A stretch of 64,000 nucleotides of DNA. It comes from Warburgia ugandensis (taxonomy: Eukaryota; Streptophyta; Magnoliopsida; Canellales; Canellaceae). The notes beneath the pieces were generated by a model. It ran no database searches and had not been told where the DNA came from. It saw nothing but the letters and a program-made list of their open reading frames with translations. A program made the translations under genes and the position numbers. Below are positions 47,174 to 58,860 of this stretch, piece after piece. Where the stretch lies: contig CP141128.1 in assembly GCA_035236585.1 (NCBI GenBank), positions 24,271,618 through 24,335,617 on the forward strand. Direction: 5' to 3'. Positions within the stretch are counted from its first letter, which is position 1. Each line of letters begins with the position of its first letter.

Positions 47174-49090
47174 GCATGCAGGCGAGGAAGGGAAAACCCG
47201 CTAGATTCTAGGCCATCGCCAAAGACAACGCCAACTCGGATCGACGAACCGACCAGTCCTGTTGTCCAACACGACGAGATGAACAAAACCCCCAAGGTTA
47301 TTGGGGGATCCAATGTGATCTTTGTAATGACCCCAAATTTTTGTAAATTATTAAAGAAAATTAATAAAGTTTGAATTTTTAGAAATTCTAGGTTGGAATA
47401 TTAGGTTATTGAAAATTCTCTTTTTATAGAGATTATATTATGAATTAAAACATAGAAATTATGGATGTACTTGGAAAACTGATCGAAACAACATTAAGTA
47501 CGTTCAATTCTGAGTTAAAATGAAAATTCCTTAATTTTTCCATTTGGGGGTAAAATGGTAATTTTACCCATATCCCATATCCAAGAAATAAGACCTCAAT
47601 ATTCATGAAGCACTTAGAAATATAATTCCAATGCCACTAAGTACACTCGATTCTGAGTTTGGACAAATATTGCCTATTATTCTCCAATTTTGGAGTTAAA
47701 AGGGCAAAAAGGTCTTTTTACATAAAAGTGGGGCCCACAAAGTGGGCCAACGTTCTAGAAGCACCAATAATTGCTTAGTGCATTATTGTTGATAGTGGAT
47801 ATTGTAGTGGGAATGGAGAATGCATTAGTAATTAAAAATTCTAAAGTAATAAAATATCTTATCAAAAGAAATGATAAAAAATTCAAATTTGGCAATAAAT
47901 ATGTCGCAAAAATTTCCAAAAATTTTCACAACCTTAACCACAAAATTTCCAAATCTTCCTTGGAATTTCAGACCCAACTTCCCCTTCATCCCTCCCCAAA
48001 CTCTCTTTTCCTTATTTCTCTCTCCTCTTTCTAATTGGAACAAGAGACCTAAATTCACTTAGGCACTCTGTTCCAGGAAGAATCTCATCAATTTTACCAT
48101 CCATAACATCCTATACTACAGTATATAGAAAAACCCCAAATCAATTTCAAGATCCAACGATTCCAACAATAGAAAATCACAAAAAGGTGGACAATCGGGC
48201 TATATTATCATCAACTAGTAATTCTCTCAAATTGGGCATCAATTATATTATTTTTCTCCAATCAGGTAGGTGGAACTACTTCCCATACATATTTATTATG
48301 GTTTCGTGTAATTTTTATTTTTTTGTAATTTAATTTGAATGAAAAATGGTAAAAATAAAGTAAATACAAGAGCCTTCAATTTATGGTGATAGAGAGCTCA
48401 GATGGAAATTATGAGCTCATAAGGGTCCAAAACCCCTAGGGTACAATTTTTAAAAAAATCTAACAAGGTTTGGACCTTCAATTGAGAGAGATTAATTCTG
48501 TTGGGCCTAGTTCAAATCTGGACCCTAGGAATGGCTGTAAACTTCAATTTAAGATTGTAGAGTCATATGAACTCCAAATTGAGATCGGAAAGAAGCTATG
48601 GAAAGCTTGTAATTCTAGTTTCTACTGAAGTCATAATATTTTTAAAACTTATTCCTGAATTATTCTGTATTTTGGAAATAAGTGTCCAATTTCTAAGATC
48701 TTCAAGATTTGAGGTGATCAGATCTTGGAAATTTATTTTAATGATGATATAATAATATAATAAAGTAATATCTATGGTTAATTTGGACAGATCTTGGATA
48801 AATTAGGGGATCTACCCTTTATGGTAGAAAAATCCTAAAAATACAAAGGGACCCACTTGATCAATATGATCAAGTATGATCAGATCCTTGGGATGGATTA
48901 AAGGGATGATATTATGATGGAATCTAGTTAGATCATGGATGAAATATGACAAAATCAAGTGGATATGATTTTTGGATCTTAATGGATTAAAAGCCCTAAA
49001 GGTAATTAAAACCCTTAATCTAAAGGAAAACACCTAAGATCTAATGGTTGGATCATATTTAAAGGTTTATAATAATCTTAATAAAATTAT

Positions 49091-49196
49091 TTTAATTGTC
49101 TTTTATTGGATATAGAAGTGTAAATGTGATTTATGTTTTAAGTTTTAATTGTCTTTTATTGGATATAGAAGTGTAAATGTGATTTATGTTCTAAGT
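49091..49196 (+). repeat. Tandem duplication of about 52 bp shared by Y2 and Y3
   Basis: Two head-to-tail copies contain TTTTAATTGTCTTTTATTGG and GTGTAAATGTGATTTATG. The same duplication occurs in Y3 at 63738-63845, but Y1 (near 15110) has a single diverged copy. It is a shared derived mark joining Y2 and Y3. Confidence 0.8.
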
Positions 49197-51286
49197 TAGA
49201 AAGCATGATAGTGTAATCTTTAAATTTTAGTATGATATGCCCTAAATGAGTAATTTGTTAGTAGATTTGATTATCTTAGGATCATGTTAGTGTAAATTAG
49301 GATTTAAACATGATTTCATTATGATAGAAGATGTGTTTCATAACTTAGGATCATGTTAGTTTTATTTCACTAGGTTAAGTTACATTCATAGGAAGAATGT
49401 TAGTATATAGTTGTTAAACTTATATTTGATTTATGCTTTCAAGTTGATGATTTACTTATTGTCAAATTTTATTCAATTGTTAAGATATAAGGAGCATAAA
49501 TCACCAAAAATGTAAACTAATGAAATATAGAAATTCATGGACAACTAAGATGAATGAATGATTTTGACTTAATAAGGGCTATAGTTAGTAGGACAATATA
49601 AGGAATGATTTATCATTTCCTTGGCCCAAAGTAGGAAAATAATGAACATCCATGGATGACATTGTGCATATCCATGGAAATTAATTAAAATCAATTAGAG
49701 AAGAGACTTAAGGTAAAGAGCTCATAAGAACCTTGTCAAAGGTTGAGCTAGTACCACTCCAGTGGACTCTGAACATTGTGGTTATAGGGGGTATACAAGA
49801 GCCAAGTGCTTTTTCCTCACCTCCCAATGACGTAAGAGAGGTCTAAACGCCTCCTTACATGAGGGTTGTATTAACCACTTTTTGAGTAGACTTTAACTGG
49901 TAAGTACTAGTCATCCTGAAATAAGGAGGAGTTGTCTAGTGATAGGAAGAAATAAATTATCTTCAACCAAGTAAGACACTAACTCGTTGGATAATAATAA
50001 GAACATAAAAAGATAGCAAATTATCTAACCCTAATAACAATAGTAAGTGAGATAAGGATGATCAAATAAGATGAGATCTTGTATGATAAAAAACAATAAG
50101 GAAAAAGAAACATCAATGTAAATTAGATTGTTATGTATGATATAGATAGTATTTGTATAGATGATATTAAACCCATGGATATATGATATTCAAGGAAGAA
50201 AGATTCATATCATCCTACATAGGGATGATCAAAAGACCATGTAGTATGTGCCCTTGATTAGAAAAATGACATTATACATATGATTTGACAGATATATGTT
50301 GATCGAGACTATGACAGATTTCAAGGAGTAAGAATACCTTATTAAGGTAGGTGGATTATTAAGAATGCCTTTACATGAAGATACATGTCTAATACATGAT
50401 CTTATGTTTTGAGGTATTGACATATATGATACCAATATATGAAGGTAAATACCTCAAATTGAAATATGATCCAACCAAATGATGAGGAAAATAAGTATTA
50501 AATGGTCAAGTTGAGCATTGAGAACAACCCTAAGTGAATAGGAAAGTAGAAAATATTCCAGCCCTAGATAAACAGACAAATAGTCTGATATGTATAAGTA
50601 TTATTTTACATACAAGCTTGGAGGCTTGTGGTTTTGTTTTAAATAGGCATAGGCCTGGGGATGCTATGCTAGGAGAGTTAAGAGGGTTTGGCCACCCACT
50701 CTCTGAAACTTGATGATATTGAATACCAAGCCTAAGAAAGGCTAAAAGTCGGGTGGGGCATTTATGGGAAGGCCACCACTGTGACAGCCATGGTCCTCCC
50801 ATATGGACATGGATATTGTAATTTCCACTGAGAATGGTATAAGTGGATTATTGAACAGTTATCCGAGCGCGCTGTATGGATCAAACTGCAAGCATAGTAG
50901 TCCTTGATTATTTTGCATTATGATGCATATGAAATTAGCATAGTGAAATGCCTTAAGGGATGGCATGATGAAATATCAGGTAATTGTATATTACCAATAT
51001 TTTTCCTAAGAAGGGAAATTCCCTGTATAGTAATTGGCTGAGATACAAATCTCCTATAATGAAAGGAGTTGATCATCTTTATATAGAAATGATTCTTGAT
51101 TATTTTTACAATTTTAATGGATTTGTCCTTATACAATATATATGTATAAAGGTGAACACAAATGACAAGGAAATGAGATGTCCTTATAACTAATAGTTAT
51201 CAATGAATGTGTTTATGATAGAACGAATTATGGGATACTTGAATATTGAGATTATGCTGTCAATAACTTACATTCTTATCCCCTAC

Positions 51287-51338
51287 CAAGCATAGCTTGT
51301 TGAGATATTGTAAATGTTCAAATGTTTACAATATCTCA
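51287..51338 (+). promoter_or_regulatory. Paired inverted repeats H1 and H2 of LTR Y2
   Basis: H1 is CAAGC (51287-51291) and GCTTG (51295-51299). H2 is TGAGATATTGTAAA (51301-51314) and TTTACAATATCTCA (51325-51338), a perfect 14-bp stem with a 10-base loop. It is the best-preserved example in the window, 400 bp before the LTR end. Confidence 0.7.
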
Positions 51339-52831
51339 GATATAGAGAAGGAGACTTAGGAGCTCAAGACTTGAAGAACAATTGAAGAATAAGTAATCAC
51401 CGTATATCCCTTGAAACATTGTATTAGAACATGTATTGAATTTTGAACTTTGTAATTTGGATTGTATATTTGGACAGGTATTGTAAGGATACAATGGGCT
51501 GTGTATTGTGAACCACTGGATGGATCCTGAAGTTTAATAAAAGAATATTCCTTCAATGGAATTTTATCTTATACAAAATTCTACTTATGCTATGTATGAG
51601 GTGGTGACTTAGCCTTTACAAAACAAATTCTAAAGAAAAGAATTTTCGCTTCTTTGGTTTGCAAAAACTTTTTACTCTAAGGGCCCTATCTTTACAAAAT
51701 GTATTATAAAATGTGTTATAAAAGTCCGGGTCGTCACAATCTTGACCGTCGATTGAAGAGGGGAACATCGCACGGCTAAGATTGGAGGTTTTGAGACTGA
51801 TCTAAACCAATCCAGCCCATCCAACAGTGGAAAATGCACGAAAATGTATCTAGAAGGTAAGATCTACAAAACCCTATTCTTGATTTTGAGATTTTAGTTA
51901 AATCCGCACAATTCATGCTAAATCTAGGTTTTATGGATAATCCAACAGACGATCAGACACCACAGATGAGTTCCTCGTCATAAAAAATGATAGGATGACT
52001 AGAATTATATGAATTTGAAGTAAAATAGATTGGATGATCTAGGCCATCCGATCTATCACTATTTAAACAGACACCTTATGATGTTAGATGAATGATTTGA
52101 AGTCACAGATGGATTCCTGAACCCTGAATTAGCTTAGATATGATCTCAAGTATGGAAAATATCATCCATCTCTAACCCAAGAGTTGATCTAGATATGAAT
52201 CATGGGTTCAGACCCCTGAACAGTGAAAGTGACTTACAGTCACTTAAGAAGAGTAATGAATAGCCAATCCAGGGCCAATGGCGTGGATTGGAAATCCAGT
52301 AACTGTTTTCCATTAAATTAGCTATCAACCAATAGCTAATGAAACGCCTTTTGCACAGTAATGAACACTGTCACTGTGTCTTATGCCAAATAGTGTTAGG
52401 GAAGCTAGGAGATGTCCTAGAATTGTATAACTGAACATATGTTTGTATTATTACAGAGGTGACTGATAGGGAGCGCGTACGCGAACTGAATGAAGCACTC
52501 GCGTCAGTGAATTAGAAGATCTCCAATTGAGGTAGGTGGAATTACGATTGCTACAATTTTCGCTATATATGCATGTGTATATGAATTTCAAGCATTGAAA
52601 TGAATCTTTTTGGTTTATACAAAAGATAAGATGAATGTACATGCTGAATTTAAGTTATGATTAAACTATTATGCATAAACCATGCATTATTGTGAACCAT
52701 GTGAGAGAAATGTAAGACTGATACCAGGAAATTGTGAAATGGCTCGTATGAGCGAGAGGGGTCGTTATGATGTGGGCGGGCCACGAAGTCATTATGATGT
52801 GGGTAGGTCTTCGGGCTGGATGAGTTACCGG

Positions 52832-55472
52832 TGTAATGACCCCAATTTTTGTAATATTAAAAGCCCATAAAAAGTTCAGTTTTTAAGACAAGGGTATTTT
52901 GGTTATTTCACTAGTTTCCTTGACTAAACTCAGGAATTTGGTCCTAAAATTAGTTCCATTAGATGCATCTTGGAAAAAGGAATCCAACGAGACCAAAATC
53001 ACACAAAACGGAGTTAAAATGAGCAAGATATGGCCCTTTGAAGTTTAGGGGCAAAATTGTAAATTTTACAAAAACGACTTAACCTGAAAAACACGGGTGC
53101 CTGTTTTGATACGAGCACCCCGTCGTCTTCAACCTCCTAGAGGCTTCTAGAACGGCGGTGTTTCAATGAGGAACCACCGCCATTCTGGAGGTTTCTCCAC
53201 CGTCATTCAAAGGCGGTTAGAACCCCTCCAGAACCCTCTTTAAAAGCCCTATAAATAGAGCTCTTTGGTGCCTCTAATGGCAGCCCAAAACCTTGGAGAA
53301 AACCCATCACGGAGCAGTGACCAAGAGGGAAAAACGTGGAGAGAAAACCAGTCACGAAGCAGGTACGCTCAAAAACTCCCCAAACCCATCTCACCCATAG
53401 TCCTAGGCTCAATTTCCCTAAGTTTTTGCATGAAAAACCATGCAAAACGGAGCCCAAGAGAGCCACCAAGGACCCAGGGACATTCCCTGGGTCGCACTGG
53501 CTCGATAGGGGTCGAACCAGGGTGTCCTGAGGATGCCCCGGTTCACCAACAAGCAGGACGTTCTAGTCGGAACTTCCCACGTCGACTCCCATTCGAAAAA
53601 CCAACGGGCGCGTCTAGGGACGCGCCCACAAAAGAGAGAGAGAGGCGGGAGGTTCTGCTCATCTGCAGACGCGCCCGCTGAGGCAAACGTCGCAGGCGCA
53701 CAGTACGCTAGTGTCGCACTTTGTTTTGGTTCCTTAAGGAAGCTAGGGCTCACGTCGCAGACGCGCAACGCCCTGGCATTCTGTCTTTTTATTTTTTTTA
53801 ATTTTTAAGACTCTTATGTACGTGCGACACTAAAATACTTATAACTTGAGATCTAGAGCTCCGATTGAGGCGCCGCAAAAGGTGTTGTATCCGTATCGAC
53901 GACGCGGACACATCCAAGCTATAAAATCTTTGATCAAGGCCCAATCAAAGGAGAGCATGACCCTTAGAATAGGATGGTGGCGCGTGACCACTAGAACTTT
54001 GGAAAATTGAGAATACCAAGGCCCAACTAGGACCTTAGGACACCCATAGGCATAGGGATGGACCCCTAATGCCTAAGTAATAAGACTCAACTGCTCTAAA
54101 CCCATAAAAGATAGGTTAAACTAACCTTGAGTCCCCAAACCATGTTCAGGAGCGTACGAGGACAAGAGGGTTAACGCGACCTAGTCAGGTAGGTGCTTTA
54201 TCACTATTAGATTCTTTTAAAAGATCTATTATTGTTTTGAGAACATATGTTATAAGTATATGACTTGTTTAGCATGACTTGATTTAGCATGCATATGATA
54301 AACATTTTGTACATAGACATGTTTCGTAAAAGATTGCATATACATTATGCACACATATGTTTTGTAAACAAGTGCATACATTGTATGATTTAAGTACTTG
54401 CAAAGGTTGCATGTCCTTGAGGGTTGCCAAAAGACGTTGGAGTGCCGAGGGCCAGGTAGTTGTGAGGGACCCAAAGAGGACTGGTTTTGAACAGAGGTTT
54501 TTGGCTTATTTGATCATACATGATTTGGGCTTGTAAGCTCGTGGGTGCTATGCCGAGGGGTGTGGGTTGGCCACCCAGCCTCTACCACTATTAGGTGGAT
54601 GGGTACCACGCCCAAAAAGGGCATGTCCCTGCTTCGACTGCATGTGGTACGAGGGGCTACCACTGGTGTCACGGCACTGGGTCGAAGTGTCATATGCCCC
54701 GTGGAGGTATATGATCCTGTGTCCCTAGGTACCAGGGGACCACACGGCGGTGAGGTCGTGGGCATAGTAGGACCCTATGGTTTCGTGGATTTATGTGCAT
54801 TGCATATGGCATGATATAAGGTTGGTCGACCATACCATGATAGATGTCCATGAGTTGGATTCAGTTGAGCATATGATGCATATTTTTACGATTATGATAT
54901 ATGATTACTTTCGACTTAGATTATGATATTTCTTTAAGTCATCAGTATTTCGGTTTAACAGTGGCTTTTAATATCGATATTGAATGTGATTATTCAGACA
55001 ACATGCACATGTTTTTATGAGCACATGATTTTAAAGATCGCAGGCATTATAAAACTAGTAGTGATAGACTCCTACTGAGTATAGTTTATACTCACCCTAT
55101 CCTTAACATTTTTCAAGGTGATTCCATCCACAAGTAGAGGACATCTATGCTAGTGCTACGAGCAAGTGAATGAAAAAGGAAACACTTATATATGTAAGTA
55201 AATTCTCAACCCTTTGGACATGTATTTGTATTTAATTACAGTTGGGCTGTGTGCTGTGACTGGACAGACCTGGGGAAAAGCATTTTGTGATTTCTAAAGT
55301 TGTTCAAAAACTACCTTAGTTGTTGTGAAAGCAAATGACACTCGGGGTTTTCAAAATGAATTCCAAATAAAAGATTTTTCCTCTGCATTGCACTGTTTTT
55401 TCAAATCGGGATCCCACCTTAGGAATTTAGATTTTTCATTTAAAAATGCATGAGAAAACCCGGGTCGTCACA
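52832..55472 (+). mobile_element. Solo LTR of family X (X3), 2.6 kb
   Basis: It runs from TGTAATGACCCC to CGGGTCGTCACA. Copy 1 of the duplicated block has the empty site (CTACCGGTCCC, about 509-519), so both ends are exact. The flanks read ACCGG (52827-52831) and ATCAG (55473-55477), best explained as a decayed 5-bp duplication. It holds the TTTTGATACGAGCACCCC box (53104), a TATA box (53250), a CpG-rich patch (53450-53960), two 38-bp units and H1/H2 near 55055-55093. It inserted after the block duplication. Frames of 74-138 codons fall in the GC-rich part and are not genes. Confidence 0.85.
53250..53257 (+). promoter_or_regulatory. TATA box of LTR X3
   Basis: TATAAATA lies 146 bp after the TTTTGATA box at 53104. 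In the reversed X2 LTR the same pair is 144 bp apart (27239 to 27095). Confidence 0.6.
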
Positions 55473-56003
55473 ATCAGTCCCTGGGATTTAGCCCCATTGT
55501 TTGGGGAGTTTGACACGTTCTGAGAGGTCGTTATGATGTGGGCGGGCCACGGAGTCGTTATGATGTGGGCAGGCCTTTGGGCTGGACGAGCTACCGGTCT
55601 CTCAGGAGTAAAGCCTTGAGGTGTGTCTTTGGGTTTAACCCATTGCGCCGACTCACTGCTCCAAAGAGGATAATATTGTTTGCTGCGTACTTGATGCACA
55701 CAACAACGCGTTGGTATTTGATATGTGAAATGGCTCATAAGAGCGAAGACTGGTATCAGGAAAATGTAAATGAGTTGTAAGTTTGACATGTGACTACATA
55801 ATTTTCATTTCAAATGTGTTTTGTACTAATGCATTGGTATTCTTGCCATCTTGGCGTGGATTCGTGATTTTGATAATATTAAATGATTTCAAGTTAAATG
55901 ATAATTGAATTGTTGTTTGTATGATTCAGCATTGCTAAATTGATCTATATATAATTATTATGATTTCTATTTATATAAAATATTGCATCTTACTCCACCT
56001 ACA

Positions 56004-56049
56004 CAAGCGATTGCTTGCTGAGGCATTGCTGTGGTTTGCAATGCCTCAG
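56004..56049 (+). promoter_or_regulatory. Paired inverted repeats H1 and H2 of LTR W (copy 2)
   Basis: H1 is CAAGC/GCTTG around GATT (56004-56017). H2 is CTGAGGCATTGC (56018-56029) and GCAATGCCTCAG (56038-56049), a perfect 12-bp stem with an 8-base loop. Confidence 0.7.
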
Positions 56050-56631
56050 ACATGTTGATAGTATCGTAGAACAAAAGACACTCAAGGAATAGGAGCTGCT
56101 TACTGATAGGAGCGTGCCAACGGAAACTTTGTAAGAGGACAGGTAAGAATTGGTCTTTCAACTAAAGTTATCATATTATAAATGAGGAAGAGACTACATT
56201 GTATGTAATTATGAAAATTTGGAAGTATTATGTGACTAAGTTGTGATGTGGAGGTTCTGGGTGTGTTGTTTTGAGGTAAAATGCTTTTGTCTTGTTAGAT
56301 GCATGGAAAGGAGACAGAGTCTCCATTTATATGTTAAAATTGTCAACAATGTTTATTAGGTACTTCGCAGTGACATGCGTTAAATGTCACATGTGCAAAA
56401 AAAAACAGAGGAAACTTTGCCAGATTTTTGTTAGAAATGAGCGCTCGTTTCATTGAGAATCCTTGTTTTTATGGAAGAAAAAATGATGCTTGGGGTGTTT
56501 CAAAGTGAATTTGAAAGAAAAGATTTTTTGTTGCATTGCACTATTTAACAAAAATTATTTCAAATTGGATCGATCCTGCATTATAAATTAGTTTGTATTT
56601 AAAATTTCATTTAAAAACCTGGGTCGTCACA

Positions 56632-58516
56632 CCAATCCATATTACTTGATTTTTTGAACTTTCTCCACCATTTCATTTTTAATTTATTTGTACTTATCTT
56701 TTCACGTTGAAATTCATGTATTAATCTGTGAACCCAATAATATACCTTCCCACAAATTTTCATAATAAAAAAAATCCATCTCTAACCCCTTTCCATTCCC
56801 CCCTTTTTGCACAAAATTTCAGTTTTACTATTCACAACTTAATCTTTTTCCATCTTGTTTTACTTTTATAAATTTTCTCTTCATATTATGGATCTAAAAT
56901 TGATTTCCCTATGCTTCTATTCTGTCCTCTATTATGCCATTCATTCTTCTCTCCATGATTTTCCCATTGGCAAGCCTTTTCAAATCTCTCTCTCTCTCAG
57001 TATTATATTCGTAAAGCAATATTTTTGGGTGTAAACACTTCTCCTTAGGGCTGTGGCATGAGTGGTGGGTGATCTTTGGCTAACAAGAATTAAATCATAA
57101 GCATACAATGGGGATGCATTGGCGGTAGTGTGTAGGCTAGAGATATTGGCCAAGATTCAGTGTTGAGTGACACAATGGTGGAGATCTTGGTGATATTCCT
57201 CTAACTCATAGGATAGTTTCTTTTACAATTGTTATTTGTTATTGTAACCTTCTTTGTAATAATTTTCATAGTATAATACAATTTTCTTTCTTCTTTACTT
57301 TATGTGTTCTTTATTTCATGTTATATTTGCTTGCTTTTACAGTTGTTAGTTTTAGTTCCTTTCTTTATGCTTATGTCTAATTAGTTCATCTGGAACATTA
57401 AGATAAAATATATGTTAGAATAAGATAGTTTTATGATTAGTTTATTCTAGGTTAAATTAGAGCATAATATTAATATCAAACTCAAAGCACTCTAAGTTTG
57501 CATACTTGCAATTGCTTGAAAGAAAGGGATTGTAATACGTGTAAATATTCAATTCTTACAAATAAATCCATTGCATTTACAAAAAATAGGGTAAATATTT
57601 TTTGAATTATTAAGTGCATGTTATAAAGGGTAATGGAGAAGAATGGAATGAGTGCGTTGAGGAATTAGTTCAGGATAACTTCATGGAGTTGATTTTAAGG
57701 TTAATCCAGAAAATTTAGAAACAAAATTCCCAAGGAAAAAGAGGAATTAAAAAAACACATATTTAGCATTAAGTGACCTTTCAAAGGAAAAATGGAAATT
57801 AAAATATAAATTGGGGTTGGAATGAGAAATTGGATAGGTCACTAATAGATAAAGGTCTTAGCTTAATCATGATTCAAAGCCATGGTGAAATTCCAATAAA
57901 ATAGCAAGAAATTGCAAAAGCAGTATGTTATTATCTAGGGTATAGCTACAAATTGTAACTTGAACATGGTGTAATTGAATAAAAGAAGACAAATTGGGGG
58001 TTTTAAGTGGAATAGAACCTATGTGGGTTCTGCCTAATTGATTAAATCAAGTCCATCCACGTGGTGGCACAAGACAAAGGTAGTTATCTCTCAACATTTC
58101 TCTTAGACCCCACATGAAGAAAATGAGAGCTAAGTATAAAATGAGAAATTAACTTAGTTGAGAATTTTCTAGCCATTAACAAAGTGAGTTAGTAAGAGAG
58201 GGAAGGTAAATAGAGGAAGGAGGAAACTGGGGGAGAAAGAGACCTAGGAATTAAGGGAAAATTAATAGAAGGAAGACTGATCTAGGGAGAGAGAGTGTGG
58301 TGAGTGGAAGATGTAGAAATTTGAAGGAAAAGTTAGGAGGGGGCTGAACGAATTCCAGCCATGCATGGTGATGAAGAAGACGAGTAGTAGGCCTAGCAAA
58401 GGAAGGTCAAGGAAGACTTGTGGGAAAGTTAGTTGAAAAAGAAGGTAGGATGGTGGAGAAATAGAAGTTGAGAAAGAAAATCTTGATGCTAGATTAAAGG
58501 GTGGAAGGAGCTAAAG
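56632..58516. repeat. Unclassified duplicated block, copy 2
   Basis: This is nearly identical to 1723-3606, with small insertions and deletions. It directly follows the end of LTR W and is followed at 58517 by an Athila LTR end. It has no gene. The order suggests it could be the left part of that Athila LTR, with W inserted in or beside it, but I could not align it to the other Athila-type LTR-like segments. Confidence 0.5.
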
Positions 58517-58836
58517 TGTCATTTTTAGTAGTTTCCTTTATTTTAATTTCTTAATTTGGTTCATGCTAATTTAGGATTAATTTCATTTAGTTGATTGCAT
58601 GTTAGTTTTAGTTTTTTGGCAAGTTTATTTTAAGTTTAGTTTCTAATTTCATGCATGCTTCCATTTCATATTGTTTAATTTCCTAGTTTAATCTCAACTC
58701 TTTTTCTTTTGCTAAAGTTAAATTTGAATAAAATCCAATCTATTGCAAATCTATGTGATTCCTTCTGGAATCGATCTCACTTGCATGAAAATACTACATT
58801 GATTGTGCGCTTGCTAGTAATTTTAGAGCTACATCA
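58517..58836 (+). mobile_element. 3' end of an Athila 5' LTR
   Basis: It contains TTTTAGTAGTTTCCTTTATT and a GGAATCGATCTCACTTG stretch, both typical of Athila LTR ends, and stops at CTACATCA just before the primer site. The following primer site, leader and gag occur in the right order. Confidence 0.7.
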
Positions 58837-58838
58837 AG

Positions 58839-58860
58839 TTTTTGGCCTCGTTGATGAGGA
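58839..58860 (+). promoter_or_regulatory. Degenerate Athila primer binding site
   Basis: TTTTTGGCCTCGTTGATGAG resembles the Athila/Tat signature TGGCGCCGTTGCCGGGGA, which as I recall is the complement of a tRNA-Asp end. Position directly after the LTR end supports it. The Athila family thus uses a different primer from the Tekay-like elements here. Confidence 0.65.

Larger units (their letters stand above)
47323..51738 (+). mobile_element. Complete solo LTR of family Y (Y2), 4.4 kb
   Basis: It runs from TGTAATGACCCC to GGGTCGTCACA and is flanked by a perfect 5-bp duplication, ATCTT, at 47318-47322 and 51739-51743. No internal region is present, so it is a solo LTR left by LTR-LTR recombination, or a very long LTR-only derivative. 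It lies inside LTR W. Landmarks are a tandem duplication at 49091-49196, TATTCCAGCCCTA near 50556, GGTTTGGCCACCC near 50685, and H1/H2 repeats at 51287-51338. Small frames are scattered and carry no known domain. Confidence 0.85.
46771..56631 (+). mobile_element. 3' LTR of family W with two nested LTRs
   Basis: The W LTR lies in three pieces: 46771-47322, 51744-52831 and 55478-56631, about 2.8 kb in total. It starts TGTAACATCGCAC and ends GGGTCGTCACA. The first piece holds a TTTGATACTGGCACCCC box (about 46826), a hairpin at 46856-46873 and GA-rich repeats. The last two pieces match 1-1722. A 220-codon reverse frame at 46651-47313 is the complement of the GA-rich tract and is not a gene. Confidence 0.82.

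Noticed and set aside
46651-47313. 220-codon reverse open frame
   Set aside because: It is the complement of a GA-rich tract and spans the LTR W start. The product is Ser/Leu/Phe low complexity.
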